Part shown: in pieces, positions 7,911-15,603 of the stretch
How the letters are laid out: each line of letters opens with the position of its first letter
How positions within the stretch are numbered: position 1 is the stretch's first letter
From: JBCCCJ01 sp039029315
GTDB taxonomy: Bacteria; Bacteroidota; Bacteroidia; J057
Assembly: GCA_039029315.1 (NCBI GenBank)
Contig: JBCCGK010000056.1
Span: 9,430-73,429, forward strand
Reading direction: 5' to 3'
Length of the DNA: 64,000 nt
The notes under the pieces: model-generated
Told to the model about the DNA's origin: nothing
The model's input: the letters and a program-made list of their open reading frames with translations, nothing else
Database searches by the model: none
Position numbers and translations under genes: made by a program

Positions 7911-8813
7911 TTATCTAAACAACCGATTCCTCGCCTTGCTTAATCTTAACTGTTTTAGCTTTTTACCCATAGACAAGACAGCCTTATTTGTTTCCCAATC
8001 TTTGTGGATATGCGAATCAGCTTGCTTGGTGAGATGATTCTCAATTTCTGGTCGGATCTGCTCAAAACTCCGATCCGCAGTAGCCAATAACAGAATCGTC
8101 TCCTGAGCAGATGGGGGCAGGCTGAACAAGTTTTTCAAGGTGTAGATATTCAACAACAGCTGATCTCTCAACTGCGCGTCCCATTGATGATCGAAAGCTT
8201 GACGCAACAACATGGCCTGACAGGCAATTCCCACACAAATGTCTTCCAGCGTTCGGAATGGTCTGGTATAATCACTGAAACCATCTCCCTCCAGGATTTG
8301 ACTTTCTTCAATTTTGGCATCAGTTAATGTGAGTTTGCCGTGCTTAATCTCACGCAGGAGCGGAAAGTCAACATTCGAGATCTCGATATTGCTCGCATTG
8401 CTTGGCATATGAACCATTTTCAGTAAGGGTCTCCCATTCACGCTTTCTTCAGTTTTGCACAACACAAAGAGGTGTTCTGCCTCAGAGCCTGCTGTGACAT
8501 AGGTTTTTAGGCCCGAAATCCTATGATCGATCAAGCTCGTTTCCATAGAACTGGGATGATTCCCATTTGCTTCGCTGATACACAAGGCCTTCAATCGATC
8601 AGGAGCAATTCCTGGGAACATTCGTTCCAAAGCCGCCTGATATCCGCATAAAAAGGTAAAGCTGAACTGTTGGGACATGAACCCACCGATGATCGCTTTG
8701 TCGATGGTCTCTTGGTCTTTGGTGAACTCCTGGTAATGAGAAAACCACTCTTTTGCCGAGCTGAATAGTTGTAAGGGAGTCTCTTTGCTGATGTGAAGGA
8801 GTTGTTCAATCAT
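7911..8813 (-). CDS. Divergent acyl-CoA dehydrogenase-like protein
   Basis: A 300-residue protein. Residues ~77-120 read like the middle domain of acyl-CoA dehydrogenases: CISEANG, then SSMET, then SGLKTYVTAGSEAEHLFVLC, which parallels the family pattern TEP-G-S, 'NG.K.fITNG..A' and 'VlA'. Residues ~170-215 (LTLTDAKIEESQILEGDGF, then FRTLEDICVGIA) match the strand before the C-terminal helical domain. It is shorter than the usual 370-400 residues; the N-terminal helical domain is reduced and a catalytic glutamate cannot be assigned by eye. It may be a non-dehydrogenase member or bind a small flavin/CoA substrate. It lies downstream of a GMC oxidoreductase gene on the same strand, with a repeat between them. 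Confidence 0.65.
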   Translation of the reverse strand: MIEQLLHISKETPLQLFSSAKEWFSHYQEFTKDQETIDKAIIGGFMSQQFSFTFLCGYQAALERMFPGIAPDRLKALCISEANGNHPSSMETSLIDHRISGLKTYVTAGSEAEHLFVLCKTEESVNGRPLLKMVHMPSNASNIEISNVDFPLLREIKHGKLTLTDAKIEESQILEGDGFSDYTRPFRTLEDICVGIACQAMLLRQAFDHQWDAQLRDQLLLNIYTLKNLFSLPPSAQETILLLATADRSFEQIRPEIENHLTKQADSHIHKDWETNKAVLSMGKKLKQLRLSKARNRLFR

Positions 8814-8835
8814 CTATAAATAGATTAAATGCCAG

Positions 8836-8975
8836 TAGTAAGTGGGTGGACAATATTAGGTTTGATTTTGGGTATAAGGGAAATAGGGGATATACTGGCT
8901 TGATGGGTAAGAGTTCTCACTTATTTCCCCTATGCCCATTATATCCCTCACAAATAATTATGTTCCCTTACTTAG
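8836..8975 (+). repeat. Interspersed repeat 'GGACAATATTAG' family, copy A
   Basis: About 140 bp reaching from TAGTAAGTGGGTGGAC to CCCTTACTTAG. It holds an imperfect long inverted repeat (GGGAAATAGGGGATATA against TATTTCCCCTATGCCC). Similar copies are at 45231-45361 and, reversed, at 52772-52910. Its right end overlaps the last codons of the GMC oxidoreductase gene and supplies that gene's stop codon (8968-8970). Confidence 0.8.
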
Positions 8976-10626
8976 CGGCTACTCCCTCTTTTTGATTCTC
9001 CCTCCTCAATGTTGTACCCAGGATCATATCCGCAGCTTTCTCCGCAATCATATAAGTAGGTGCATTGGTATTTCCAGCCACAATCTTCGGCATGATGGAG
9101 GCATCAACCACACGCAAATTGTCAATACCATGTACGCTAAGCTCAGAGTCTACTACTGCCATCTCATCCTGTCCCATTTTGCAAGTCCCCACGGGATGAT
9201 ATACCGTTTCGCAAGCATGTTTGATATGGCGGGCGATGGCTTCATCTGAACTCCAGTCCAATGGGGCAATGATCTCCTTGATCAATGGTTTTAGCTTAGA
9301 TTGATTCATCACATCCAATGCGACTTTTCCCCCCCGAACCAGTTGATTCAAATCTTCCTTTTTTTCCAGGAAATTGGGCTGAACGACCGGTGCTTCAAAG
9401 GGATCATTGCTTCTTAGACCTACATAGCCTCTGCTCTCTGGATAGAGGAGAGTCGGCATAATGGTGAATCCATCATGCGTCGGAAAGGTGGCAAGATCAT
9501 AGAGATCCGTATCATATCCCTTGCCAATGTGCATAGGGGTAAAATGGAATTGGAAGTTTGCCGGATTTCCCTGATTGTAGATGTCAAAGAAAGCCACAGC
9601 TTCCAAAGGCCCAATGGCAAACGGTCCTGTTTTTCTGACAAAATAATTAAAGGCAGCACCCAGTTGGCTCAGGGTTGGGATATAATGATTCAGCCCTTTT
9701 TGAAGATGGGTAGTCGCAGCGACACTGTAGAATAAATGATCTTGTAAATTTTTCCCTACCCCCTTCAATTCATGCACACAAGCAATGTTCTGTTTGTCCA
9801 ATTCTTCTGCATCTCCAATTCCTGATAACATCAAGATTTGTGGGGACTTGAAGGTACCAGCCGAAAGAATGATTTCTTTCTCTGCATAGATGCTGTGTTT
9901 TTGCTTGCGCTTGTCCAGGTACTCCACCCCGACAGCTTTATTTTTTTTAACAATAATCTTGCTAACATGTGCCCTGGTAATGGCTTCCAGATTGGGACGT
10001 TTGAGTGCAGGTTTCAGGAAAGCCACGGCAGCACTATGTCTCTTGGTCTGTTTGATTGTGAACTGAAAATAATTGGTACCTGTTTGTGTCTGTCCATTAT
10101 AATCAGCATTAAAGGGGATGCCGACCTGTTGACAAGCATCGATAAAGGGTTGGCTAAATGGAGATTTCCAGCCCCTGGGAAAGCCTACATTGATTTCTCC
10201 ATCTTTGCCGTGATATCCCTCATCAACCTGATCGTAATTCTCATTGCTTTCAGATCGTATAAAGTAAGGCAGGATGCTGTCATACTCCCAGCCTTCATTG
10301 CCTAAGGCTGCCCAACCATCGTAGTCTGCCCGATTCCCTCTCACATAAGCCATTGCATTGGTGGAACTGCATCCGCCCAGGGTCTTCCCTCTGGGTAAGT
10401 AGAAGGAGCGATTCAGCACATGTTCTTGAGGCTCTGTCCAAAAACTCCAATCTACTGCGCTTTTATGAAGCTTACTATACGCACCCGGAATATGGATATT
10501 CATGTCCTTATCCGGGCCACCTGCTTCCAATACAAGGACTCGATTGGTTGGATTCTCAGACAAGCGATTGGCGAGGACACAGCCTGCGGAACCTGCGCCT
10601 ATGATGATGTAGTCAACTTTTTTCAT
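8968..10626 (-). CDS. GMC-family FAD oxidoreductase, choline-dehydrogenase-like
   Basis: A 552-residue flavoprotein. It starts with the dinucleotide-binding motif DYIIIGAGSAGCVLANRL (residues 4-21), followed by VLVLEAGG and the GMC signature around residues 78-100 (PRGKTLGGCSSTNAM...YVRGN). The active-site histidine is in ETVYHPVGTCKMG (about residue 474) and the closing FAD contact is RVVDASIMP...GNTNAPTYMIAEKAAD. Such enzymes oxidise alcohols, with choline, long-chain or polyethylene-glycol alcohols as common substrates; the real one is unknown. No betaine-aldehyde dehydrogenase is nearby, so a role in glycine-betaine synthesis is not supported. The last residues and the TAA stop lie inside a repeat, so the present C-terminus may be shaped by that insertion. 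Confidence 0.92.
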   Translation of the reverse strand: MKKVDYIIIGAGSAGCVLANRLSENPTNRVLVLEAGGPDKDMNIHIPGAYSKLHKSAVDWSFWTEPQEHVLNRSFYLPRGKTLGGCSSTNAMAYVRGNRADYDGWAALGNEGWEYDSILPYFIRSESNENYDQVDEGYHGKDGEINVGFPRGWKSPFSQPFIDACQQVGIPFNADYNGQTQTGTNYFQFTIKQTKRHSAAVAFLKPALKRPNLEAITRAHVSKIIVKKNKAVGVEYLDKRKQKHSIYAEKEIILSAGTFKSPQILMLSGIGDAEELDKQNIACVHELKGVGKNLQDHLFYSVAATTHLQKGLNHYIPTLSQLGAAFNYFVRKTGPFAIGPLEAVAFFDIYNQGNPANFQFHFTPMHIGKGYDTDLYDLATFPTHDGFTIMPTLLYPESRGYVGLRSNDPFEAPVVQPNFLEKKEDLNQLVRGGKVALDVMNQSKLKPLIKEIIAPLDWSSDEAIARHIKHACETVYHPVGTCKMGQDEMAVVDSELSVHGIDNLRVVDASIMPKIVAGNTNAPTYMIAEKAADMILGTTLRRENQKEGVAAK

Positions 10627-10655
10627 AGTAGTCGGTTTAAGCGATCCTAAAGATA

Positions 10656-10972
10656 CTAAGTTTGACTTTGTCCATTTTTATAGGAGAAAAATCCTCCCAT
10701 ATGCTCTGGAAACCGTCTTTTTGAATGAATGAACTTCGCTGTTTTTGGGTGATGTTGATTAATTCTCATTGAAAATTTATTCACAACCGTACATTTTTTA
10801 TTTTCCTTTGTTTTTAGATTTCTTTGCAACTTTTTGCCGGCAAAAAGTTGCGTAAAAACCGCCAATCGGATGGTCTGGTGCGCTGCCGAATTTTGGGGGC
10901 CAGCTCGCCTAAACTTGTAATAGTGTATGGTAAAGAAATTTGAATTCCCATTTTGGCCAAAGTCAAACTTAG
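10656..10972 (-). repeat. 317-bp element with 19-bp terminal inverted repeats and a 26-bp perfect palindrome
   Basis: The ends CTAAGTTTGACTTTGTCCA (10656-10674) and its complement at 10954-10972 match in 18 of 19 positions. In the middle, 10826-10851 is a perfect palindrome built from GCAACTTTTTGCC and its complement. About 195 bp of it match the repeat at 2424-2790, where a smaller element has inserted at the TAAATTTT that is intact here. An open frame across it is not a gene. It fills most of the gap between the divergent GMC and sensor-kinase genes, so it may affect their promoters. Confidence 0.75.
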
Positions 10973-11136
10973 CTCGTAGGTCAGACACTTCACTTCTATC
11001 AGGAATTCTTACGCGAATTCAAGAAATGCTAACACACTTTCAAAAACTGATTCCTGCTGGAAGGTATTATCCCTATTTTGTGGGGTATGAATGGGGAATG
11101 GAATGAACTCCCCTGGCACATGCACTAATTGCTGTT

Positions 11137-14100
11137 ATGAAGTATTTGATTGGATTATTTTTCCTGTTTGGGTCATGGATGGAGATTCATGCTCAGCTGG
11201 TTACACCTGTGTTTCGGAATTATACTACTGCGGATGGATTACCATCTAATACTATCACGTCTTTATATGAAGATAGCGATGGATATTTATTAATTGCTAG
11301 TACAAAGGGTTTGGTAAAATACGATGGAAATGAGTTCCAGCAACTTACAGAGTACTGGAAAGTGATGTATGATTTATTTGAATCACCTCATGGAGAAATC
11401 TGGTTTAATGGAGGTCCAATTTTCTCGTATTTTAGAGATGGGAATATGGTACAATTCCCTCTTGCCAAGAAGGTCCGTCAGCATGCGCAAGGAAGTTTGA
11501 TTCAAACCCCCTTTTTTGACTCCCAGGGATCTGTTTGGTTTTCTATTGGGAATCTTGATATCGCTAAGGATCCATATAATCGTCTCAAAACAGTCTTCCA
11601 AATGACGGAAGATAGTCTATATTCGCACGATCTATCCCAGGATCCGGATGCCCATCGCTTGGGGATCTGTTATTGGAAATTGATTGAGGGTCGACCCATA
11701 TATACGGGCCGTTATAGAAGGCAGCCCATTTTTCCTGAGCAGAAAAAAATACAAGGGCCGTTTCCTTTCGAGCCAGATACGTTCAAACGCTATATCAACA
11801 AGATGATTCGGCTCAAAGATGGCTCATATCTTGCCTCAGCGTCGAATGACTTGATTCATTTTGATGATTCTCTGGTTCACTTTTACGGAGAACATTTTCT
11901 CCCTCGTAATAGCCAGATTGTTGATTTGTATGAGGATCGTAATGGTTCCATATGGATATCAACCTATAATGGGGTTTTTCGAGTAGACAATCAACAGTTT
12001 CACGAGATTGATTCATATCAACACTATTTCGAAGGTCAGCTAATTACAAAAAGCATTCAGACCCGTGATGGAAGTTATTGGTTTAGTACGGGTGATGACG
12101 GATTGTACCAATTGCCTTCACTGGATACTCGTTGGCTTAGATGGCCAGAGGACGAAAAAAAGACGAACATTCATAAGTTCTTCATTTGGAGAGATTCTAT
12201 GTGGCTTTTTGCAAATGATGGGTATTTCTATGTGGCAGACACTACTTATCGAACAACAAAATTGCCGATTCCATATCATTCTACTGCTCCTGTTTCCTTT
12301 ATTTTAATCAAAGATCAGCTTCTCACTTCTACGCGCTGGCTTTCCACTCTGAATGAAGCTAAGTATTTGCCCCAATTCATAGGAGAAGGATATGAAAAAA
12401 ATGACAAAATCTCTTTCTCATTGATAAGGGCTACCGGAACAGATACTGTTTGGGCTGTGAATAATGCTGGTGGGATTGTGGCAATCAATATGGCTGAAAG
12501 AAGGATTGTTTATAATTCTCGCGATCAGGGGTTTAAGAAAAAAATCAATAATGTAGCCATTGGCCCTGATGGTGCCGTTGGGATTCTTGCTTATTTTGAT
12601 TTATGGCTTTTTGAAGATTCTGTTTTTTTTCAACCATTTGATAGATATAAAGGTCTGGAAACCATAGATAAGACCTGGGATTTTACATGCATAAAACTCC
12701 TGAAGGAAAACAAGATTCTTTTGCATTCCCCAGACTCAGGAGCAGTTATTCTGCTGCCAGATACAATGCAAGTCTTAAGAGCTGGTGAGATATTTCACAA
12801 TTTTAGAGGTTCTTGTTTCAGTTTGGAAGGGGATAGTGCCTTTTGGATCAACAGTCAACGTTCTTTTATTCGGTTTGCGTGGAATCCACACACACATTTA
12901 TTCGAGCAGTCTGGTTTCTTCAATCCTGGTTTTTCCCTTCCTCATGATGCTGAATTCGTAAATGCGTTTTTTCACAGAGGGAGAATCTGGGTAAAGACAA
13001 ATAAAGGAGTCGTTAGTTTCAAACCACAAAACGCTCTTAAGAAACAAACTCATTATCCTCCTGTCCATATCACCCATCTTGAAGCCAATGGAGTTCTGTA
13101 TTCCTCAGATAGTACGATCCAACTTCGTCATTTTGAAAATCGAGTTATTTTAAGCTATGGAATCATTGCCTACAACAATCATGATCGTATCCAAAGTCGT
13201 TACCGACTCATAGGCACAGATGAACCCTGGCAATACACCACCGACCCTCGCATTCGCTATACCAATCTTGATCCTGGTGAATATGTTTTTGAGATCGAAA
13301 GCAGCAATGGACAAGGGAAGTTCAGAAATCAGCCCCAGCGATTGGCCTTTGAAATCAAGCCCCATTTTTCACAGACGATTTGGTTCCGATTTGCTGTTAC
13401 CGCTTTTGTTTTCCTATTGCTCTATGGGGCCTTTCGCTATGCTACCCAGCATAACAATCTCCGTCGACTGATTTCAGAGTTGAGGTATCAGGCATTGATC
13501 AGTCAAATGAACCCGCACTTCATCTTCAATGCCTTGAACTCCATTTCCTATCTCGTAAGAAATCAGGAAAATGATCGTGCCAATCTGTATTTAGGTCAAT
13601 TTGGGGGCTTGCTGAGGGGAGTTCTGGAACATGCAGAACAGCCCTTTGTTACTTTGGCAGAGGAGGTAGATCAGATCCAGCAATATGCCCCATTGGAGGA
13701 GTTGCAATTCAATGGGGATCTGGAAGTTGACGTAGAAGTGGACCCGGACCTTCTGGGCTATGATTTATACCTGCCCCCTATGCTTCTGCAACCATGTGTC
13801 GAAAACGCTGTGAAGCATGGGATCGCCCCGAGGGGAGAAGGAGAAATCCTGATTCACCTCATGGATGTGGATGATCGCATTTTGATTGCAATCCGGGATG
13901 ATGGCATTGGGAGAGAGGCAGCAAAAGCCATCCGAAAAAAATATATTAGCAAGAAGAGACGATCAATTGGTGTTGACAATATCCGGGAAAGGATTCATAC
14001 ACTCAATCGTCTCTACAAACTGGATATCCAAATGTGGACCAATGACCTGTATGAAAGGGAACGTCCAACAGGCACACAAGTCGAGTTTTCTTTCCCCAAA

Positions 14101-14145
14101 TTGTTTCACATTCCACAGATTAGCCTACGAAGAGGTCAATTCTAA
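11137..14145 (+). CDS. Two-component-propeller sensor histidine kinase (Reg_prop, Y_Y_Y, LytS-type kinase)
   Basis: A 1002-residue membrane sensor. Residues 1-20 are a signal peptide (ending EIHAQ). Reg_prop blades run to about residue 640, including TADGLPSNTITSLYEDSDGYLLIAS and DLYEDRNGSIWISTYNGVFR. A Y_Y_Y domain follows (about 640-725: SYGIIAYNNHDRIQSRYRL, then YTNLDPGEYVFEI). One membrane helix lies near 747-767. The cytoplasmic His_kinase domain has the phospho-acceptor H794 in QMNPHFIFNALNS, and the ATPase domain has PCVENAVKHG and RDDGIGRE. It should sense a periplasmic ligand, often a glycan in Bacteroidota, and phosphorylate the LytTR regulator 31 bp downstream. Unlike the hybrid sensors of polysaccharide loci, it has no fused regulator. 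Confidence 0.93.
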   Translation: MKYLIGLFFLFGSWMEIHAQLVTPVFRNYTTADGLPSNTITSLYEDSDGYLLIASTKGLVKYDGNEFQQLTEYWKVMYDLFESPHGEIWFNGGPIFSYFRDGNMVQFPLAKKVRQHAQGSLIQTPFFDSQGSVWFSIGNLDIAKDPYNRLKTVFQMTEDSLYSHDLSQDPDAHRLGICYWKLIEGRPIYTGRYRRQPIFPEQKKIQGPFPFEPDTFKRYINKMIRLKDGSYLASASNDLIHFDDSLVHFYGEHFLPRNSQIVDLYEDRNGSIWISTYNGVFRVDNQQFHEIDSYQHYFEGQLITKSIQTRDGSYWFSTGDDGLYQLPSLDTRWLRWPEDEKKTNIHKFFIWRDSMWLFANDGYFYVADTTYRTTKLPIPYHSTAPVSFILIKDQLLTSTRWLSTLNEAKYLPQFIGEGYEKNDKISFSLIRATGTDTVWAVNNAGGIVAINMAERRIVYNSRDQGFKKKINNVAIGPDGAVGILAYFDLWLFEDSVFFQPFDRYKGLETIDKTWDFTCIKLLKENKILLHSPDSGAVILLPDTMQVLRAGEIFHNFRGSCFSLEGDSAFWINSQRSFIRFAWNPHTHLFEQSGFFNPGFSLPHDAEFVNAFFHRGRIWVKTNKGVVSFKPQNALKKQTHYPPVHITHLEANGVLYSSDSTIQLRHFENRVILSYGIIAYNNHDRIQSRYRLIGTDEPWQYTTDPRIRYTNLDPGEYVFEIESSNGQGKFRNQPQRLAFEIKPHFSQTIWFRFAVTAFVFLLLYGAFRYATQHNNLRRLISELRYQALISQMNPHFIFNALNSISYLVRNQENDRANLYLGQFGGLLRGVLEHAEQPFVTLAEEVDQIQQYAPLEELQFNGDLEVDVEVDPDLLGYDLYLPPMLLQPCVENAVKHGIAPRGEGEILIHLMDVDDRILIAIRDDGIGREAAKAIRKKYISKKRRSIGVDNIRERIHTLNRLYKLDIQMWTNDLYERERPTGTQVEFSFPKLFHIPQISLRRGQF

Positions 14146-14176
14146 CATCAACAAAAGCTTCTCATACGATAGATTT

Positions 14177-14923
14177 ATGATTATAGCCATCATCGATGAT
14201 AACAGGATGAATATCCAATTGCTGGAGAGTATGTTGAGAACACTCTCCCTCCCTGAGCTAGAGATTTATCATGCTCAGGACGTTTCAGGAGGCATTCAGC
14301 TACTCAATACGAAGCAGCCAGACCTGGTATTGCTTGATATTGAGTTGGGAGATGGCTACGGCTTTGATATCCTGGATGGGAGTGAATACAAAGGTTATGG
14401 CCTCATCATTGTCTCAGCCTATCCTCAGTTTGCCCTCCAATCCTATGAGTATCATCCTGTACATTATCTGCTCAAGCCAGTGAAAGAAGCTGATCTCGTG
14501 AGTGGAATTGAGCGTTTTTTGCATCTTAGGGGAGAGAACACTTCTCTGTCTCAAGCTACTTCTTTTGATTTTCCCCGCAGAAGAAAGAAAAAGCGCATCA
14601 GCCTTCCTGAGAATGGACGATTGTACTTCGTCGATTTGGCTGAGATTGTGTATTTTGAGTCCAGCAATGTCTATACGATTGTTCATTTGGCAGAAGGCAA
14701 ATCCGTAGTAGTCAGCAAAACACTGGGTAGCTATGAACAAATGCTGCCTGCCAGTTCCTTCCATCGCATTCATGACAGATACATCATCAATCTTGAGTTC
14801 ATTAGCTCTTATACCCGAGGACGAGGCGGATCAGTAGAGTTAAGCAACGGACAGGTTCTGGATGTATCCACCCGCCGTAAACAGACCTTTCTCACCAAAT
14901 TGCAAGGACAACATTTGGGCTGA
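14177..14923 (+). CDS. LytTR-family response regulator
   Basis: A 248-residue regulator from the ATG at 14177; the frame is open much further upstream, inside the kinase gene, but the receiver domain starts exactly here (MIIAIIDDNRMN). The receiver domain carries the acidic pair D7-D8, the phosphorylation site D54 (LVLLDIELGD) and K100 (YLLKP). Residues ~140-245 form a LytTR DNA-binding domain: PENGRLYFVDLAEIVYFES, then FHRIHDRYIINLEFI and the end VSTRRKQTFLTKL. It directly follows its cognate sensor kinase. LytTR proteins bind pairs of short direct repeats upstream of their targets; the next gene, the RHS protein, is a plausible target but no such repeats were demonstrated. Confidence 0.93.
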   Translation: MIIAIIDDNRMNIQLLESMLRTLSLPELEIYHAQDVSGGIQLLNTKQPDLVLLDIELGDGYGFDILDGSEYKGYGLIIVSAYPQFALQSYEYHPVHYLLKPVKEADLVSGIERFLHLRGENTSLSQATSFDFPRRRKKKRISLPENGRLYFVDLAEIVYFESSNVYTIVHLAEGKSVVVSKTLGSYEQMLPASSFHRIHDRYIINLEFISSYTRGRGGSVELSNGQVLDVSTRRKQTFLTKLQGQHLG

Positions 14924-15062
14924 AATTCACCTCCCATCATCTTTTTTAGGAAGGAGATAACAAACCCGAAAGCCTCCCAATCACAGGAGATTCAACTCCA
15001 AGGATGTATTGGCCAAAGAGAGGGTGATTCCTCCAGGCTTTTGAGGCTGGGGAAAAAGCGCC

Positions 15063-15281
15063 GGTAGTGGTTCAACTGTAATGCTAATCTTCCGACAGAA
15101 TATATGTAGAGATGATCGGCAGACCATCTCTCGCTTGCCTATCGTAGATAGAAAGGCATCCGCTTCGATAACATTCCACATAGCCATGGTCTGCCGATCA
15201 TAGCAATGGTCTGCCGATCATAGCCATGGTCTGCCGATCATTGCTTCATGCCGATGACAGCCTTATATGTATTGCACTACC
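15063..15281 (-). mobile_element. Non-autonomous hairpin element, copy 2 (219 bp), with three extra-unit hairpins
   Basis: This is the reverse-oriented relative of the element at 2490-2668: the same GGTAGTGGTTCAAC and GCACTACC ends and near-identical interior. The flanking octamers are AAAGCGCC (15055-15062) and AAAGCGGC (15282-15289), a target duplication with one mismatch. Here the unit CATAGC(A/C)ATGGTCTGCCGAT is repeated in tandem (15180-15240), giving three copies in place of one. The 40-bp length difference from copy 1 equals two 20-bp units. It lies between the LytTR regulator gene and the RHS gene. Confidence 0.85.
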
Positions 15282-15540
15282 AAAGCGGCATACCCTTTAG
15301 GAAGAGTCAACTTATCCCTCTCACAAAGCTCGGTGGTGGAGTCTACACACCCAACCACATGAACCTCTAAGGAATTCCCATCCTGCCACATCTTCTACTC
15401 CTTCCCTCACATTCTCTAAGCTTCCTGACACACCTTCTAAAACCGACTACCAAGAGACTAAATAGACGCCTACATTTGAAGTAATACAATTCTGCACGCC
15501 ATTGAAAACACAATGATATTGCTTCATCACAACCATTAAT

Positions 15541-15577
15541 CAATAGCAGCTCAACCTTTGGGTTTGGGCTGCTATTG
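15541..15577 (+). promoter_or_regulatory. Strong hairpin in the leader of the RHS gene
   Basis: CAATAGCAGC (15541-15550) pairs perfectly with GCTGCTATTG (15568-15577), and AACC pairs with GGTT inside. It ends 26 bp before the RHS start codon. The following TCGTTTATC is not a run of T, so it is a weak intrinsic terminator at best. It could end read-through from the regulator operon, act as an attenuator, or be the end of an unseen repeat. Confidence 0.4.
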
Positions 15578-15603
15578 TCGTTTATCACATTAATCTTACA
15601 ATC

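Larger units (their letters stand above)
14924..15603. other. Non-coding region upstream of the RHS locus
   Basis: It contains the second copy of the hairpin element (15063-15281) and a strong leader hairpin (15541-15577), both listed separately. The rest (15290-15540) shows no credible gene. No LytTR-type direct repeats could be fixed by eye. Confidence 0.45.

Noticed and set aside
8968..10626. GMC enzyme as part of a choline-to-betaine pathway
   Set aside because: No aldehyde dehydrogenase or choline transporter is nearby, and GMC enzymes have many alcohol substrates.
10656..10988. Open frame of 110 codons on the minus strand
   Set aside because: It lies in a repeat unit with inverted ends and its sequence shares a tail with a frame in the repeat at 2.4-2.8 kb. 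No protein-like features.
15180..15240. Three tandem 20-bp units could be taken for a short CRISPR array
   Set aside because: The units are adjacent with no unique spacers, are part of a mobile element, and no cas genes are in the window.
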